64,000 nucleotides of DNA, taken from positions 1-64,000 of the forward strand of contig JACNKC010000047.1 of assembly GCA_014382245.1 (NCBI GenBank). Direction: 5' to 3'. Shown in pieces: positions 21,168-31,602 of the stretch. The DNA is from Pseudomonadota bacterium (GTDB lineage Bacteria; Desulfobacterota; Binatia; UBA1149). A program made the position numbers and the translations under genes. The notes under the pieces are model-generated. The model was given only the letters and a program-made list of their open reading frames with translations. It searched no databases and was not told where the DNA came from. Position 1 is the stretch's first letter. Each line of letters opens with the position of its first letter.

Positions 21168-21910
21168 AAAGGTTCGCGGCACTGCTTCGCCGAGAGCTGC
21201 GCGGATTCTTCGGTTCACCGCTGGTATACTTCGTAGCGGCCGTGTTTCTCGCGCTGTCCGGCTACTACTTCTACACCGACCTCAACGCCTTTATCACCTT
21301 CGGCTTCGGTGACAGCATCGTCGAGCACCTGTGGCAGCGGCTGTTCAACGACATCGTGAGGGTGGTATTGACGGTCATACCCCTGGTGACCATGCGGGTT
21401 TATGCCGAGGAGAAACACCTGGGCACGATCGAGCTGCTTTACACTTCGCCGCTGCGAGACGGAGAGATACTGGCCGCCAAGTACCTGGCGTGCATGTGCG
21501 TGTTCCTGGTTTTACTGGGCTCAACGGTGCTGTACCCGGCCATGATCTACTACATACAGCCCTTCGACCTGTCGCAGCTCAAGGCGATTTATCTCGGCTT
21601 GTTTATGCTGGTTTCTACGATGGTGCTGATAGGCATTTTCGTTTCTTCGTTGACCCGGACCCAGCTCATTGCCGCGATGTTTACTTATGGCGTGGTATTG
21701 CTGTTGTGGAATCTCAGCTGGAACGAAGCAGCGCTGCCCACCGACCTGCTCGGTGTGATTTCCCAGCTCTGCGCTTACGACCACTTTGAGCCCTTTGCCC
21801 GGGGTGTCGTAGAGCTTAAACACATGGCGTACTTTGCTGCGCTGTCGTTGCTGATGGTCTTCGGTACCCTGCGCTCGATGGAGTCGCGACAGTGGAGGGG
21901 GCGCCGCTGA
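21164..21910 (+). CDS. ABC-2 type permease (GldF-like)
   Basis: LLRRELRGFFGSPLVYFVAAVFLALSGYYFY; YAEEKHLGTIELLYTSPLRDGEILAAKYLA. Confidence 0.87.
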   Translation: MKRFAALLRRELRGFFGSPLVYFVAAVFLALSGYYFYTDLNAFITFGFGDSIVEHLWQRLFNDIVRVVLTVIPLVTMRVYAEEKHLGTIELLYTSPLRDGEILAAKYLACMCVFLVLLGSTVLYPAMIYYIQPFDLSQLKAIYLGLFMLVSTMVLIGIFVSSLTRTQLIAAMFTYGVVLLLWNLSWNEAALPTDLLGVISQLCAYDHFEPFARGVVELKHMAYFAALSLLMVFGTLRSMESRQWRGRR

Positions 21911-23271
21911 TGGGTGATCGGCTTCTTCGTTTGATCCAGCTGTTGCTGGCTACCGGCGGCCTGGTCGCATTGTTGGCCATGCTGGTGGTGCTCAGCTACG
22001 TGCACCCGGCGCGGCTCGACCTCAGCCCGGGTAATCGTTACACCCTGTCGGACCACGGGCTGGCCGTTCTGCATGACATCGATCAGCCGCTGCACGTTAC
22101 AGGCTTCATACGTACCGAAGATCCCAGGAACCCGTTGCTCAAGGACTTGCTGTGGCAAGCGTCGCACGAGAGTGCCTTCATCAGCTACGAGCTGGTGGAT
22201 GTAAACCGTAACCCGTCGCTCGCCCAGGAAAAGTCGGTATCTTCTTACGGTGCTGTGCTCGTTGAAAGCGCCGATCGCAGCCGCACCTTCAGCAATCCGA
22301 CAGAAGACCAACTGGTATCGGCCATAGTGCAGGTAACCCGCCCGGCCAGGCGAGTGACAGTGATCAGGGGGCACGGTGAGTGCGACATCATGGACACCGA
22401 CCGGGACCACGGTTGCTCGCGCTTGAGAGATGCCGTGTCGCTGGAGTTCTACGACGTCGAAGAGCAGAGCCTGGCCGACGGAGGCGAAGTCCATCCCGAC
22501 ACGGCGGTGCTCATTATTGCCGGTCCGACGAAGGATTATATTCAGCACGAGCTCAATTCAGTGGAGCGGTTTCTTGACGCTGGCGGTAGGGCTCTCGTCC
22601 TGCTTGATCCGTTCAAGGCTCCTTCGTTGGTTGCCCTCCTGCGAAACTACGGCGTTGCCTACGGCGACGACGTGGTGGTTGATCAGCGCAACAGGCTGGC
22701 CGGGGGCGAATCCTTGTCAGCCGTGGTTGATGACCTGAGCGATCAACACCTGGTGACGGCCACCCTCGACGCGCCGGTACTGCTTTCGCGTACGCGCAGC
22801 GTCAGTGGCCGTCGCGATGATGACCGGGGCCGTTATGTTGCAGTGCTACTGAAATCGAGCCAGGCGAGTTGGGCGAGCCACGACCCCGCGGTACTCGGCG
22901 AGAGCTCGCCTTTCTTTGTGGCCGGGCGGGACCTGAACGGGCCCATGTCGGTCTCGGTTGAAGTCAGCCAGCGCGCGCTGAGCGGTGACGGTACAACTCG
23001 TATCATCGCGGTTGGTGACTCGGATTTTGTTCAGAATCGATTCCTCGATTACCTGGCGAACAAGGACCTGTTGGTCAATTCGATAAACTGGCTGGCGAGA
23101 CAGCGTGATCTGATTTCGTCGCGGCCCAAGCAGAAAGCGATGGCCAAGGAGCAGTTCTTCATCAGCCAGGCCGAACTCTCCCGTATTTTTACCTGGGCTG
23201 CTGTCGGCCAACCAATGCTTTTCTTTTTAGTGGGCATAGGCCTGGTCGCGTGGAGGCGCCTGGGGCCATGA
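21910..23271 (+). CDS. GldG-like auxiliary ABC component
   Basis: LDLSPGNRYTLSDHGLAVLHDIDQPLHVTGFI, FLDAGGRALVLLDPF, C-terminal TM helix. Confidence 0.8.
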   Translation: MGDRLLRLIQLLLATGGLVALLAMLVVLSYVHPARLDLSPGNRYTLSDHGLAVLHDIDQPLHVTGFIRTEDPRNPLLKDLLWQASHESAFISYELVDVNRNPSLAQEKSVSSYGAVLVESADRSRTFSNPTEDQLVSAIVQVTRPARRVTVIRGHGECDIMDTDRDHGCSRLRDAVSLEFYDVEEQSLADGGEVHPDTAVLIIAGPTKDYIQHELNSVERFLDAGGRALVLLDPFKAPSLVALLRNYGVAYGDDVVVDQRNRLAGGESLSAVVDDLSDQHLVTATLDAPVLLSRTRSVSGRRDDDRGRYVAVLLKSSQASWASHDPAVLGESSPFFVAGRDLNGPMSVSVEVSQRALSGDGTTRIIAVGDSDFVQNRFLDYLANKDLLVNSINWLARQRDLISSRPKQKAMAKEQFFISQAELSRIFTWAAVGQPMLFFLVGIGLVAWRRLGP

Positions 23272-23834
23272 AGTGGGGACGTATAGCCCTGTACTGGGCC
23301 CTCGCGGTTGGTATCGCTATCTACCTGCAGTGGGGAGGCGCCACTTCCCGGTCAGAACTGGAACTGCCGGCCACGACGACCTCGGCGCCCCTGCTCGAAG
23401 GCCCGGCGAACCGAATTGACCGCGTAGAAATTACAGCCGACGGGCAGCAACTGGTCTGCGAGAGGATTGAAAATCGTTGGCGATTGGTCGAGCCGAGGGG
23501 CCTGGCGATGTCTAACGACCTGCTTGACGCCACGCTCGAAACACTGACTTCGACACCACCCATAGAATCTATTTCCGACGACGACGTTAAACTCTCGGAC
23601 TTTGGTCTCGATCCGCCGGCACTGGTTTTCCGGGCCTGGTCGGGCGAGCGCGAGCTTGGCGAGCTGCTTCTTGGCGATCGCAATCCCACCCGCACGGCCG
23701 CCTACGCCGGACGCAAAGGGGAGACCAAGGTCTACGTGATCGGTCTCAGCTCGCGTTACTACACCGAGTTGCTGCTCGACGAAGTAGCGCGGCAGCGCGG
23801 TTTGACAGGGCAGAACAAGGGCTCGGGTCCTTAG
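23250..23834 (+). CDS. DUF4340-like protein of the Gld-type ABC cluster
   Basis: RIDRVEITADGQQLVCERIENRWRLVEPRGLAMSNDLLDATLETL...LSDFGLDPPALVF. Confidence 0.7.
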   Translation: MEAPGAMKWGRIALYWALAVGIAIYLQWGGATSRSELELPATTTSAPLLEGPANRIDRVEITADGQQLVCERIENRWRLVEPRGLAMSNDLLDATLETLTSTPPIESISDDDVKLSDFGLDPPALVFRAWSGERELGELLLGDRNPTRTAAYAGRKGETKVYVIGLSSRYYTELLLDEVARQRGLTGQNKGSGP

Positions 23835-23844
23835 GACGTAAACC

Positions 23845-24966
23845 TTGGATTTCGCTTTCAGCGAAGAGCAGCAGCTGCTGCGCGCTACCACCGAGTCGTT
23901 TCTCGCCGCCGAAGCTCCCATCACCTACGCGCGCGATTTTTCCGAACAGGATGTCGCCCTACTGGACGAGGCGCTGTGGCAGCGCATGGTGGCCCTGGGT
24001 TGGACTGGTCTCACGGTCTCAGAAGAAAACGGTGGCGCTGGACTGGGCGTACTTGAGGCTGTAGTACTTGCCGAAGAGATGGGCAAGGTCCTGCTGCCCG
24101 CTCCGTGGCTGTCCACCGTGGCGCTTGCGGTTCCCGTGCTGACCGCAGTCGGTGGCGAGCGGGCCGACGAGCTACTGTCCGCCATTGCCGCAGGTGACGC
24201 TCGAGTGAGCCTGGCTATGCTCGAAGAATCGGGCAGTTGGAATCCTTCCGACGTTGAGTTGGTTGCCGTTACCAGCAAAGAGGGTTTCGTGCTGGAGGGG
24301 ACGAAATATTTCGTGCCCGACGCCTGCTTCGCCACTCACCTGCTGGTCGTGGCCGGAGTCGACGATGGGCTCGGCTTATTTGTAGTCGAAACGGGCCAGG
24401 CTGGCCTGGCCATGGAAACCATGGCGACGGTCGATGCCACCCGGCCCTTGTCGCTTGTTGAACTCAAGGACGTGCAACTGCCCGGTAGCGCGTTGCTGGG
24501 TAATAAAACGCTGTCGGCTTCCGAGCTGGACGGACCGATATCTTCGGCGGTCTGCGTGCTTGCGGCCGAGATGTGCGGAGTGGCCTCTAAGGCTCTCGAT
24601 TTGACCCTCGATTATCTTGGTGTGCGAGAGCAGTTTGGCAAGCGGCTGGGTAGTTTTCAGGCTCTTCAGCATCGTTGTACCGACATGAAAGTGTCGTTGG
24701 AGAACGCCCGTTCCCTGGTTTACTACGCCGCGTGGGCGGTGGATGAGGGGAGGGACGACTCGGCGCTGGCCGTCGCCATGGCTAAAGCCTGGTGTAGCGA
24801 TGGATGTTCGGAGATAGTGGCGGCTGCCATACAACTTCACGGCGGCATAGGTTTCACCTGGGAGCACGACCTCCAGTTGCTGTTTCGGCGCGTGAAGGGT
24901 TCCGAGGCCTGCTGGGGCGACGCGACCGTTCAAAGAGAGAAGGTCGCTTCCCTTCTGCAGCTCTGA
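23845..24966 (+). CDS. Acyl-CoA dehydrogenase family protein
   Basis: MDFAFSEEQQLLRATTESFLA; YLGVREQFGKRLGSFQALQHRCTDM; IQLHGGIGFTWEHDLQLLFRR. Confidence 0.92.
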   Translation: MDFAFSEEQQLLRATTESFLAAEAPITYARDFSEQDVALLDEALWQRMVALGWTGLTVSEENGGAGLGVLEAVVLAEEMGKVLLPAPWLSTVALAVPVLTAVGGERADELLSAIAAGDARVSLAMLEESGSWNPSDVELVAVTSKEGFVLEGTKYFVPDACFATHLLVVAGVDDGLGLFVVETGQAGLAMETMATVDATRPLSLVELKDVQLPGSALLGNKTLSASELDGPISSAVCVLAAEMCGVASKALDLTLDYLGVREQFGKRLGSFQALQHRCTDMKVSLENARSLVYYAAWAVDEGRDDSALAVAMAKAWCSDGCSEIVAAAIQLHGGIGFTWEHDLQLLFRRVKGSEACWGDATVQREKVASLLQL

Positions 24967-24988
24967 GGCGGCCTGCTCACGCCGCCGC

Positions 24989-25954
24989 TTAGAAAAGCGT
25001 ACCTATCGCCGTGCCGATTACCGATATCGGGGCCTGGTCCTCGATGGTCTCGGCCGTGCGGCCAAGCGCCCTGATGGCGTCCTCGGTCTCGTAGTACAGC
25101 GAGTCGTCGGTCAGCAGCTTGCCTATGGTCCCGTCGCCTGAATTGAGCATCGAGGCCATGCGATCGAGTTCGTCGGTGCTGCTTCTCAGTCGTGCCATTG
25201 TTTCGCGGGCCTCGTCGTAGAAGGCGGAGTCGTCGGTCAATAGCTCGCCCAGCGATCCTTCGCCGTCTACGAGGCGGCCGGTCAGGGTCGATATGTTGTT
25301 GGCGGCATTCTTGAGACTTGCCAGCGCGCCGGTCATCTCGGTGTAAAGCGAATCGTCGGCCGAGAGGCGACCGAGGGTTCCTTCGCCCGCAGCGATGCGC
25401 GAGGTTATAATATCCAGGCTGCCCGCAGTGGCGGTTATGGCCGCGGCGTTTTCGTCGACGATCTTGTTGAGGGTCCCCAGCAGGTCTGCCTGGTTGCTGT
25501 TGAACGATTCCACCAGCTCGCGGATACTGCTACCCACTCGTTCGAGCTCGCCAAGGGCACCGGTGATGCCGCCGCGCTCGACTCCCCTAATGCTGTCGCC
25601 GTCGCCGAGGCGTCCCGCAACCGGGTCGCCAGCAGAAATAGCGACGAAACGGTTTCCGCTCAAGGCCTGGTAGTCGAGCACTGCTTCGCTTCCGCCGTAT
25701 ACCGCCACGGCGCCGTCGAGCTCAATGCCTACGCGCACGCCCCCTTCTACCAGTCGCACGGAGCTCACACTGCCGGCCTCCACGCCCGCCACACGTACCG
25801 GTGCTCCCGCGGTCAGCCCGTGTACGTCCGAAAACTTGGCGTAGAGATGCCACGAGTTCGTGAACATCCTCGACTGCCCGGTGAGGGCGATGGCCACGAA
25901 AAACACCAGTAGTCCGCCGATGAAAAATAATCCAGCTCTCTGTTCCTTGTTCAT
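24989..25954 (-). CDS. mlaD: MlaD-like MCE-domain protein
   Basis: N-terminal TM then FSDVHGLTAGAPVRVAGVEAGSVSSVRLVEGGVRVGIEL; repetitive helical tail. Confidence 0.88.
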   Translation of the reverse strand: MNKEQRAGLFFIGGLLVFFVAIALTGQSRMFTNSWHLYAKFSDVHGLTAGAPVRVAGVEAGSVSSVRLVEGGVRVGIELDGAVAVYGGSEAVLDYQALSGNRFVAISAGDPVAGRLGDGDSIRGVERGGITGALGELERVGSSIRELVESFNSNQADLLGTLNKIVDENAAAITATAGSLDIITSRIAAGEGTLGRLSADDSLYTEMTGALASLKNAANNISTLTGRLVDGEGSLGELLTDDSAFYDEARETMARLRSSTDELDRMASMLNSGDGTIGKLLTDDSLYYETEDAIRALGRTAETIEDQAPISVIGTAIGTLF

Positions 25955-25960
25955 AACTTG

Positions 25961-26767
25961 TTATCCGTCCTTGCCTGTCTCGTCCTTGTTGTCAGCTTGA
26001 TCCCGTGACGCGAGTACGCGAGCCGCTTCGAGGAACGAGCGCGTACCCGGGTCGGTGCTCGTGAGAAACTCGCGGTAGCTTCCTTCTTCGGCGATCCGTC
26101 CGCCCTCGAGCATGGCGACCCGGTCGGCGACCAAGTCGGCTATGACCATGTCGTGGGTAACCACTACCTGTGTGATCGGTCGATCCCTGCGAACCCGCGC
26201 TATCAACAGTCCTATCTGCTCGGTGAGCACCGGGTCGAGCTCGGCGGTGGGTTCGTCGTAAAAAATGAGGTCGGGGTTGACGGCCAGTGCCCGCGCCAGG
26301 GCGACGCGCTTTTTCATTCCACCGCTCAGCTCACCGGGCAACTTGTTGTTCGAGCCGCCCATCTCCACTTCGTCGAGAACCTGCTCGCATATCGAGTGCA
26401 TGTCTTTCTCGCTGTGGGTTCCGTGCTCGCGCATACGCAGGGTGACGTTTTCTTCCACCGTCAACGATCCCAGCAGGGCCGAGTGTTGGAATACCATCGA
26501 AACGAGAAAGGGCTTCTCGTCGGGTGGAAGGGCCGCGTATTCCGGTACCATCATGCCGCCGATCTGTATTTTGCCTGATGTCGGGACTTCAAGCCCGGCC
26601 ATCAACCTCACGAGCACGCTCTTGCCGGTTCCGCTGCCGCCCAGCACGCACAGGGTCTCACCGGCGGCAATGTTCATGTTGACCCCGTCCAGTACCCGGA
26701 TGTCGCCGTACTCATGGATGACATTGTCGACCGTTACGCCGACACCCTTTCCCGGTGTGCGCTTCAC
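25961..26767 (-). CDS. mlaF: MlaF-like ABC ATPase
   Basis: GGSGTGKSVLVRLMAGLEVPTSGKI; ELSGGMKKRVALARALAVNPDLIFYDEPTAELDP. Confidence 0.92.
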   Translation of the reverse strand: MKRTPGKGVGVTVDNVIHEYGDIRVLDGVNMNIAAGETLCVLGGSGTGKSVLVRLMAGLEVPTSGKIQIGGMMVPEYAALPPDEKPFLVSMVFQHSALLGSLTVEENVTLRMREHGTHSEKDMHSICEQVLDEVEMGGSNNKLPGELSGGMKKRVALARALAVNPDLIFYDEPTAELDPVLTEQIGLLIARVRRDRPITQVVVTHDMVIADLVADRVAMLEGGRIAEEGSYREFLTSTDPGTRSFLEAARVLASRDQADNKDETGKDG

Positions 26768-27561
26768 GGAAGCAACACCGCCATTCTCACGATTATGAAA
26801 TCAAACACGATCACCAGCACGAAACTCCATACCACCGACTGGGTAGTCGATGATGCGACGCCGGCCGTACCACCACGGGTTCGCAGTCCGAAGGCACAGG
26901 AAACCGTGGCGATGGTCACACCGAACACCACGCCCTTGACCAGCCCCACCACGATGTCCTGCATGGCAATTTCGTTCACGAGATTATCCCAGAACAAGGC
27001 CAGCGAGATGTTGATGGCCGGGTCGAGTTGCACGGCCAGGCAACCGCCGAGTATGCCTACAGCGTCGGCGTAGAGAATCAGTACCGGAAGGGCCAGCGCC
27101 ATAGCCGTTATCCTGGGCGTTACCAGGTAGCGCTCGGGGTCGATGTCCATGGTGCGCAGCGCGCTCACCTCGTCGTAGACCGCCATCGAACCGATCTGGG
27201 CGGTGATCGAAGAGCCCACGCGGCCGGCAACAAGAAAAGCTATCAGTACTGGCCCGAGTTCCTTGGTCATCGACAGCCCGACTATGGATCCCAGCACTTC
27301 CTGGGAATAGTTGACCAGCTGGTCAGCGGTCTGCACCACCAGTACCATGCCGATGAAGAAGGCCACGAGTGATGCGATGGGGAGGGTCTCGCTGCCAACT
27401 ATTATCATCTGTTCGACGATGCGTGGGCGTTCGCGCCACAAAGAGCGCGGTCCCGGGATAGAACGCCCGAGCAACAGCAACACCTCGCCTGACATCGAGA
27501 GCGTGTCGAGCACGGTCCTGCCGCACCGTTGCACGATTCCTGCTGTACCAGGCTCCGTCAC
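26764..27561 (-). CDS. mlaE: MlaE-like permease
   Basis: PIASLVAFFIGMVLVVQTADQLVNYSQEVLGSIVGLSMTKELGPVLIAFLVAGRVGSSITAQIGSM; GTG start at 27561 overlaps the upstream stop. Confidence 0.9.
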   Translation of the reverse strand: MTEPGTAGIVQRCGRTVLDTLSMSGEVLLLLGRSIPGPRSLWRERPRIVEQMIIVGSETLPIASLVAFFIGMVLVVQTADQLVNYSQEVLGSIVGLSMTKELGPVLIAFLVAGRVGSSITAQIGSMAVYDEVSALRTMDIDPERYLVTPRITAMALALPVLILYADAVGILGGCLAVQLDPAINISLALFWDNLVNEIAMQDIVVGLVKGVVFGVTIATVSCAFGLRTRGGTAGVASSTTQSVVWSFVLVIVFDFIIVRMAVLLP

Positions 27562-28940
27562 GACCCTGAGTCTCCTGTCGAAAATTCGATGGGGCCGTGC
27601 CAACGGCCTTTCCGCCTGCCGCCAATTCCCCACAGCAGCTCGAAGTCCAACGGTTGCCTGGCCTCTTCGCGCTGCCAGGCCACCAGCGTCCACAGCGGAG
27701 CGTACAGAGCTTCGACGGTGGTGTTAAACGGAAACAGGGCTTCGAGCAGGGCGGGAGAATGGCCCGAGTGTTTGCCGTGAACCGAAATGTCCTTGACCAG
27801 GCCCAGCACTGTCGTGGCCACGTGGTCGCCCAACGGATCATCGGCGTGCTGCTGGGTGACGTGTCTGCCGCCCACGAACAAGGCGCTCCACGACCGCCGG
27901 CTGCCGTTCTCGTTTTGCTCGAGCCGGTAACGCAGGAGCGGCCAGGCGTAAAAAGAACGGTGCTGTCCCGGGCGCTTTGATGATTGCCAGAAAGGGAACA
28001 CCCTCGTGGTGAGCAGTTCTCCACTGTCGAGATCACGCTGTGTCATGACCAGGGGCCAGGGTGCCGACACGGTTCGCACGCGCTCGTCGTAGTCCTCGGT
28101 TACTGAGAACAGGGGAATGCCCAGCAGGGGCAGCCAGGCCCTGTGTTTGCGAGCAGGTGAATCGATTGATGCGTACAGGGGCCAGTGGAGCCTTGAGCCC
28201 TGCGTGGTGCCGTCGCGCTCGATGGTGGTGGACTTCACCCAGGTGGGCCACAGGAAGTAACTCGAGCTTTCCTTTCCATCGATCTTCCACTTGCCGGCCA
28301 GTGGCCACAGGCGTGTGCCGGACGCGCGCGGCCCGCTTATGGTCGAGAAGAACGGGAATCCGTACCAGCGCCTGACCTCGAGGTTTCGGGTGACAGAAAG
28401 GTAGAGCGGAAAGGCGGCCACGCGGATATTGTCAAATCCCAGCAGTCCTTGGAAGTCCCCGTAGATGGGCAGTACGGAGAGGCTTCGACCCCGGTCACTG
28501 CGGTTGCGATAGAAGAGCAGTGGCCGCAACTGCAACGAATGATCGCGCACCCGCGCACGAGGGGTCTCCGCGGCAGACTGCTTACTATTGAGCTCAGGGT
28601 CTGCCACGTGCCAATAGCTGCGCAAGTCATCGATGAAAATAGACGCGAGGTTGGTACGGCTGTGGCCGGGGCCAGCTCCCCAGGAGAACATGGGGTAGAG
28701 AACATCGGCCCGGGTAACGGTGGAATGCCGGCGCATACTGATCAGGGGGCGTAGCACCCAGGCGCTGCGGTCGCCTTCGCGTTGCCAGGAGAAAAGGGGC
28801 CCGAGCAGGTCAAGACGGCTGCTTTCGGCCGTGGATTCCCAGAAGAACAGTGGCCACAGCCGGTAGCGAGACGCGTCGGCCGTCCCGCTCGATGCCGCCA
28901 CTATCATGGCGGCGAAGAGCAATGTGATCATAGATTTCAA
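27558..28940 (-). CDS. Secreted repeat protein with recurrent WPLF/FPLY/YPMF motifs; candidate outer-membrane beta-structured protein
   Basis: Signal peptide; repeats LWPLFFW, LLGPLFSW, LYPMFSW, LRPLLFY, FPLYLS, FPFFS, LWPLAGKW, HWPLYAS, IPLFS, FPFWQSS, AWPLLRY. Confidence 0.7.
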   Translation of the reverse strand: MKSMITLLFAAMIVAASSGTADASRYRLWPLFFWESTAESSRLDLLGPLFSWQREGDRSAWVLRPLISMRRHSTVTRADVLYPMFSWGAGPGHSRTNLASIFIDDLRSYWHVADPELNSKQSAAETPRARVRDHSLQLRPLLFYRNRSDRGRSLSVLPIYGDFQGLLGFDNIRVAAFPLYLSVTRNLEVRRWYGFPFFSTISGPRASGTRLWPLAGKWKIDGKESSSYFLWPTWVKSTTIERDGTTQGSRLHWPLYASIDSPARKHRAWLPLLGIPLFSVTEDYDERVRTVSAPWPLVMTQRDLDSGELLTTRVFPFWQSSKRPGQHRSFYAWPLLRYRLEQNENGSRRSWSALFVGGRHVTQQHADDPLGDHVATTVLGLVKDISVHGKHSGHSPALLEALFPFNTTVEALYAPLWTLVAWQREEARQPLDFELLWGIGGRRKGRWHGPIEFSTGDSGS

Positions 28941-28949
28941 CGCTGTTGC

Positions 28950-29369
28950 TCACCGCTCAATAGTGACTCTCTTCAGGTCCCTGGCGCGCAACTGGAGAAG
29001 GCCGGCCGCGGTGGTTCCGTAAAAAGAAGTGGAGTCTCGTATCTCCAGGTCGACCTTGTCGCCTTCATTGGAAGCCAACGTCACCGTCAAGTAGGCGTCA
29101 TCGTCGTCGGCAAACTCGAGGACCGCCACCTGGGCGAAGTCCACGCGCAGGGTTCCGCGTCCAAGCTTCCCCGACAGCGCTGTTTCGCCCGCGAGGTTGA
29201 AGGCCGAAACCTTGTAGTTTCTGCCGTCAATGTCTTCGAGGGTCGCGTTGTAGTTGACCTTGGGATTGGTAAGCGACGACGGACCCGACTGGCCTCCCAT
29301 GGCGCATAGAAGCACCCACGTTGCCACGAGGCAGCAGGGCAGGGCGATTTGCTTGATGAGTTTAGGCAT
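28950..29369 (-). CDS. Small secreted protein of unknown function upstream of the mla genes
   Basis: Signal-peptide-like MPKLIKQIALPCCLVATWVLLCAMGG; LNLAGETALSGKLGRGTLRVDFAQVAVLEFADDDDAYLTVTLASNEGDKVDLEI-type beta pattern. Confidence 0.65.
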   Translation of the reverse strand: MPKLIKQIALPCCLVATWVLLCAMGGQSGPSSLTNPKVNYNATLEDIDGRNYKVSAFNLAGETALSGKLGRGTLRVDFAQVAVLEFADDDDAYLTVTLASNEGDKVDLEIRDSTSFYGTTAAGLLQLRARDLKRVTIER

Positions 29370-29631
29370 AGGGTTTTCCTTCAGCGGGCGAGGCACGTTC
29401 AGTGCTTCCGCGGCTCTACTCCAGCAACGAATATAGCCAGGCCTTGGCTTTTGAGGTCCATAGCCCCCCGCTTGCGCAGTCACAACCGGTTTGCGGATTG
29501 CCGTGCGCATTGCGTTTACATGGGTGTTTTCAGGCGCTAGTACTGGTCAGACGGGTCTTCGCTGGCCCGGGCCGTAAAAAAAATCAGCTATCCGCGGGGG
29601 CGCAAACGGCACCCCCTCAGATGGGGGAGAC

Positions 29632-31581
29632 ATGACGGAAAAGAACATAGAATCATTGCTGCACGAGGATCGCTCCTTTGAGCCACCTGTTGAATTTGCC
29701 TCGGCTGCACGGCTAGGCAACCGCGAAGATTACGACGCGATACGCAGCAAGGCCGCCGCTGACCCCGAGGCTTTCTGGGCTTCGATTGCCGAGGAATTGC
29801 ACTGGTTTCGTAAGTGGGACGAGGTTCTCGATTGGAGTAACCCACCGTTTGCCAAGTGGTTTGTGGGCGCAGAAACCAACATCAGCCACAACTGTCTCGA
29901 TCGCAACCTCGACCGCGGTCTCGGCGATAAGACGGCCATTTTCTGGGAAGGCGAGCCGGGCGATCGCCGCGAGATAAGCTACTCGGAACTGCATGCAAGC
30001 GTGTGTGAGTTTGCCGGGGCGTTGCTGGCCAAGGGAATCAAGGCCGGCGACCGTATCGCCCTGTATATGCCGATGGTGCCCGAATTGGTGATTTCCATGC
30101 TTGCCTGTGCGCGTATCGGCGCTACTCATTCGATCGTGTTCGGTGGTTTCTCGGCTGATTCTCTGCGCGACAGGATCAACGACGCCGAAGCAGCCATGGT
30201 CATAACCGCCGACGGCGGTTGGCGGCGCGGCAAGGTGCTCGCGCTCAAGGAGATAGTTGACGACGCCGTCGTGCAGTGCCCCAGCGTGAAGAACGTGATC
30301 GTTCTCAAGCGCTGCGAAAACGAAGTGGCCTGGGACGAAGAGCGCGACACCTGGTGGCACGACTCGCTGGCTGGAGTGGTGCCGCTGGAGGCTGCCGCCG
30401 AGCTCGACGCTGAGCACCCGCTTTTTATCCTCTACACCTCTGGTACCACCGGCAAGCCGAAAGGAGTTGTTCACAGTACCGGGGGCTACATGACCCAGGC
30501 CTACATAACCACCCGCTGGATCTTCGATCTCAAGGACGATGACATTTACTGGTGCACCGCTGACATCGGTTGGGTTACCGGCCACAGCTACATTGTCTAT
30601 GGCCCGCTCATCAACGGGGCCTCTGTTGTCATGTACGAAGGCGCTCCCGATACGCCGGGCAAGGACCGGTTCTGGGATATCGTGGAGCGCTACGGCGTGA
30701 CGGTGCTCTACACCGCCCCTACCGCCATCAGGACCTTCATGAAGTGGGGCGACGAACTGCCGGCTTCGCACGATTTGTCGAGCCTGAGGCTGCTGGGAAC
30801 GGTGGGTGAGCCGATCAATCCCGAGGCATGGATATGGTACCGCAGGGTGATAGGCGGCGACCGCTGCCCGATTGTTGACACCTGGTGGCAGACCGAGACC
30901 GGCGCGATCATGATCAGCCCGGTCCCCGGAGCCGTGACCACCAAGCCAGGTTCGGCGACGCTGCCTTTTCCGGGCATAGATGCCGAGGTCGTTGATGGCG
31001 ACGGGCAGCCGGTCGCTGCCAACCAGGGCGGACTGCTCGTCATACGAAAGCCCTGGCCGGGGATGCTGAGAACGATTTATGGCGACCCCGAGCGATTCAA
31101 GGAACAGTACTGGGCTCGCATGCCGGGAATGTATTTTGCCGGTGACGGCGCCCGTCGTGACGAAGACGGTTATTTCTGGATCATGGGTCGAATCGATGAC
31201 GTGATGAACGTATCGGGACACCGGCTGGGTACGATGGAAGTCGAAAGCGCGCTGGTCGGTCACGAAGCAGTGACCGAGGCGGCGGTAGTAGGCCGTCCCG
31301 ATGACGTAAAGGGCGAGGCCGTCGCGGCTTTCGTTACCCTGGGGCCCGGTTACGAGGGCGACGACGAACTGGTGGCGGCGCTGCGGACCCACGTGGGCAA
31401 GGAGATAGGTGCCTTCGCAAAACCCGATGATATTCGCTTTACAGATGCACTGCCGAAGACGCGAAGTGGTAAGATAATGCGACGATTGCTGAGGGACATT
31501 GCCGCCGGCCGGGACGAAGTGGGCGATACCACGACGCTCGAGGACTACTCGGTGCTCGCCAGCCTGCGCGAAGACGACTAA
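29632..31581 (+). CDS. acs: Acetyl-CoA synthetase
   Basis: [72 protein letters not shown]. Confidence 0.96.
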   Translation: MTEKNIESLLHEDRSFEPPVEFASAARLGNREDYDAIRSKAAADPEAFWASIAEELHWFRKWDEVLDWSNPPFAKWFVGAETNISHNCLDRNLDRGLGDKTAIFWEGEPGDRREISYSELHASVCEFAGALLAKGIKAGDRIALYMPMVPELVISMLACARIGATHSIVFGGFSADSLRDRINDAEAAMVITADGGWRRGKVLALKEIVDDAVVQCPSVKNVIVLKRCENEVAWDEERDTWWHDSLAGVVPLEAAAELDAEHPLFILYTSGTTGKPKGVVHSTGGYMTQAYITTRWIFDLKDDDIYWCTADIGWVTGHSYIVYGPLINGASVVMYEGAPDTPGKDRFWDIVERYGVTVLYTAPTAIRTFMKWGDELPASHDLSSLRLLGTVGEPINPEAWIWYRRVIGGDRCPIVDTWWQTETGAIMISPVPGAVTTKPGSATLPFPGIDAEVVDGDGQPVAANQGGLLVIRKPWPGMLRTIYGDPERFKEQYWARMPGMYFAGDGARRDEDGYFWIMGRIDDVMNVSGHRLGTMEVESALVGHEAVTEAAVVGRPDDVKGEAVAAFVTLGPGYEGDDELVAALRTHVGKEIGAFAKPDDIRFTDALPKTRSGKIMRRLLRDIAAGRDEVGDTTTLEDYSVLASLREDD

Positions 31582-31602
31582 CGGGAGCTGAAGGGGAAAG
31601 CG

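Noticed and set aside
29713-31392. 559-aa minus-strand ORF antisense to acs
   Set aside because: Opposite strand is a textbook acetyl-CoA synthetase; this is an antisense artefact.
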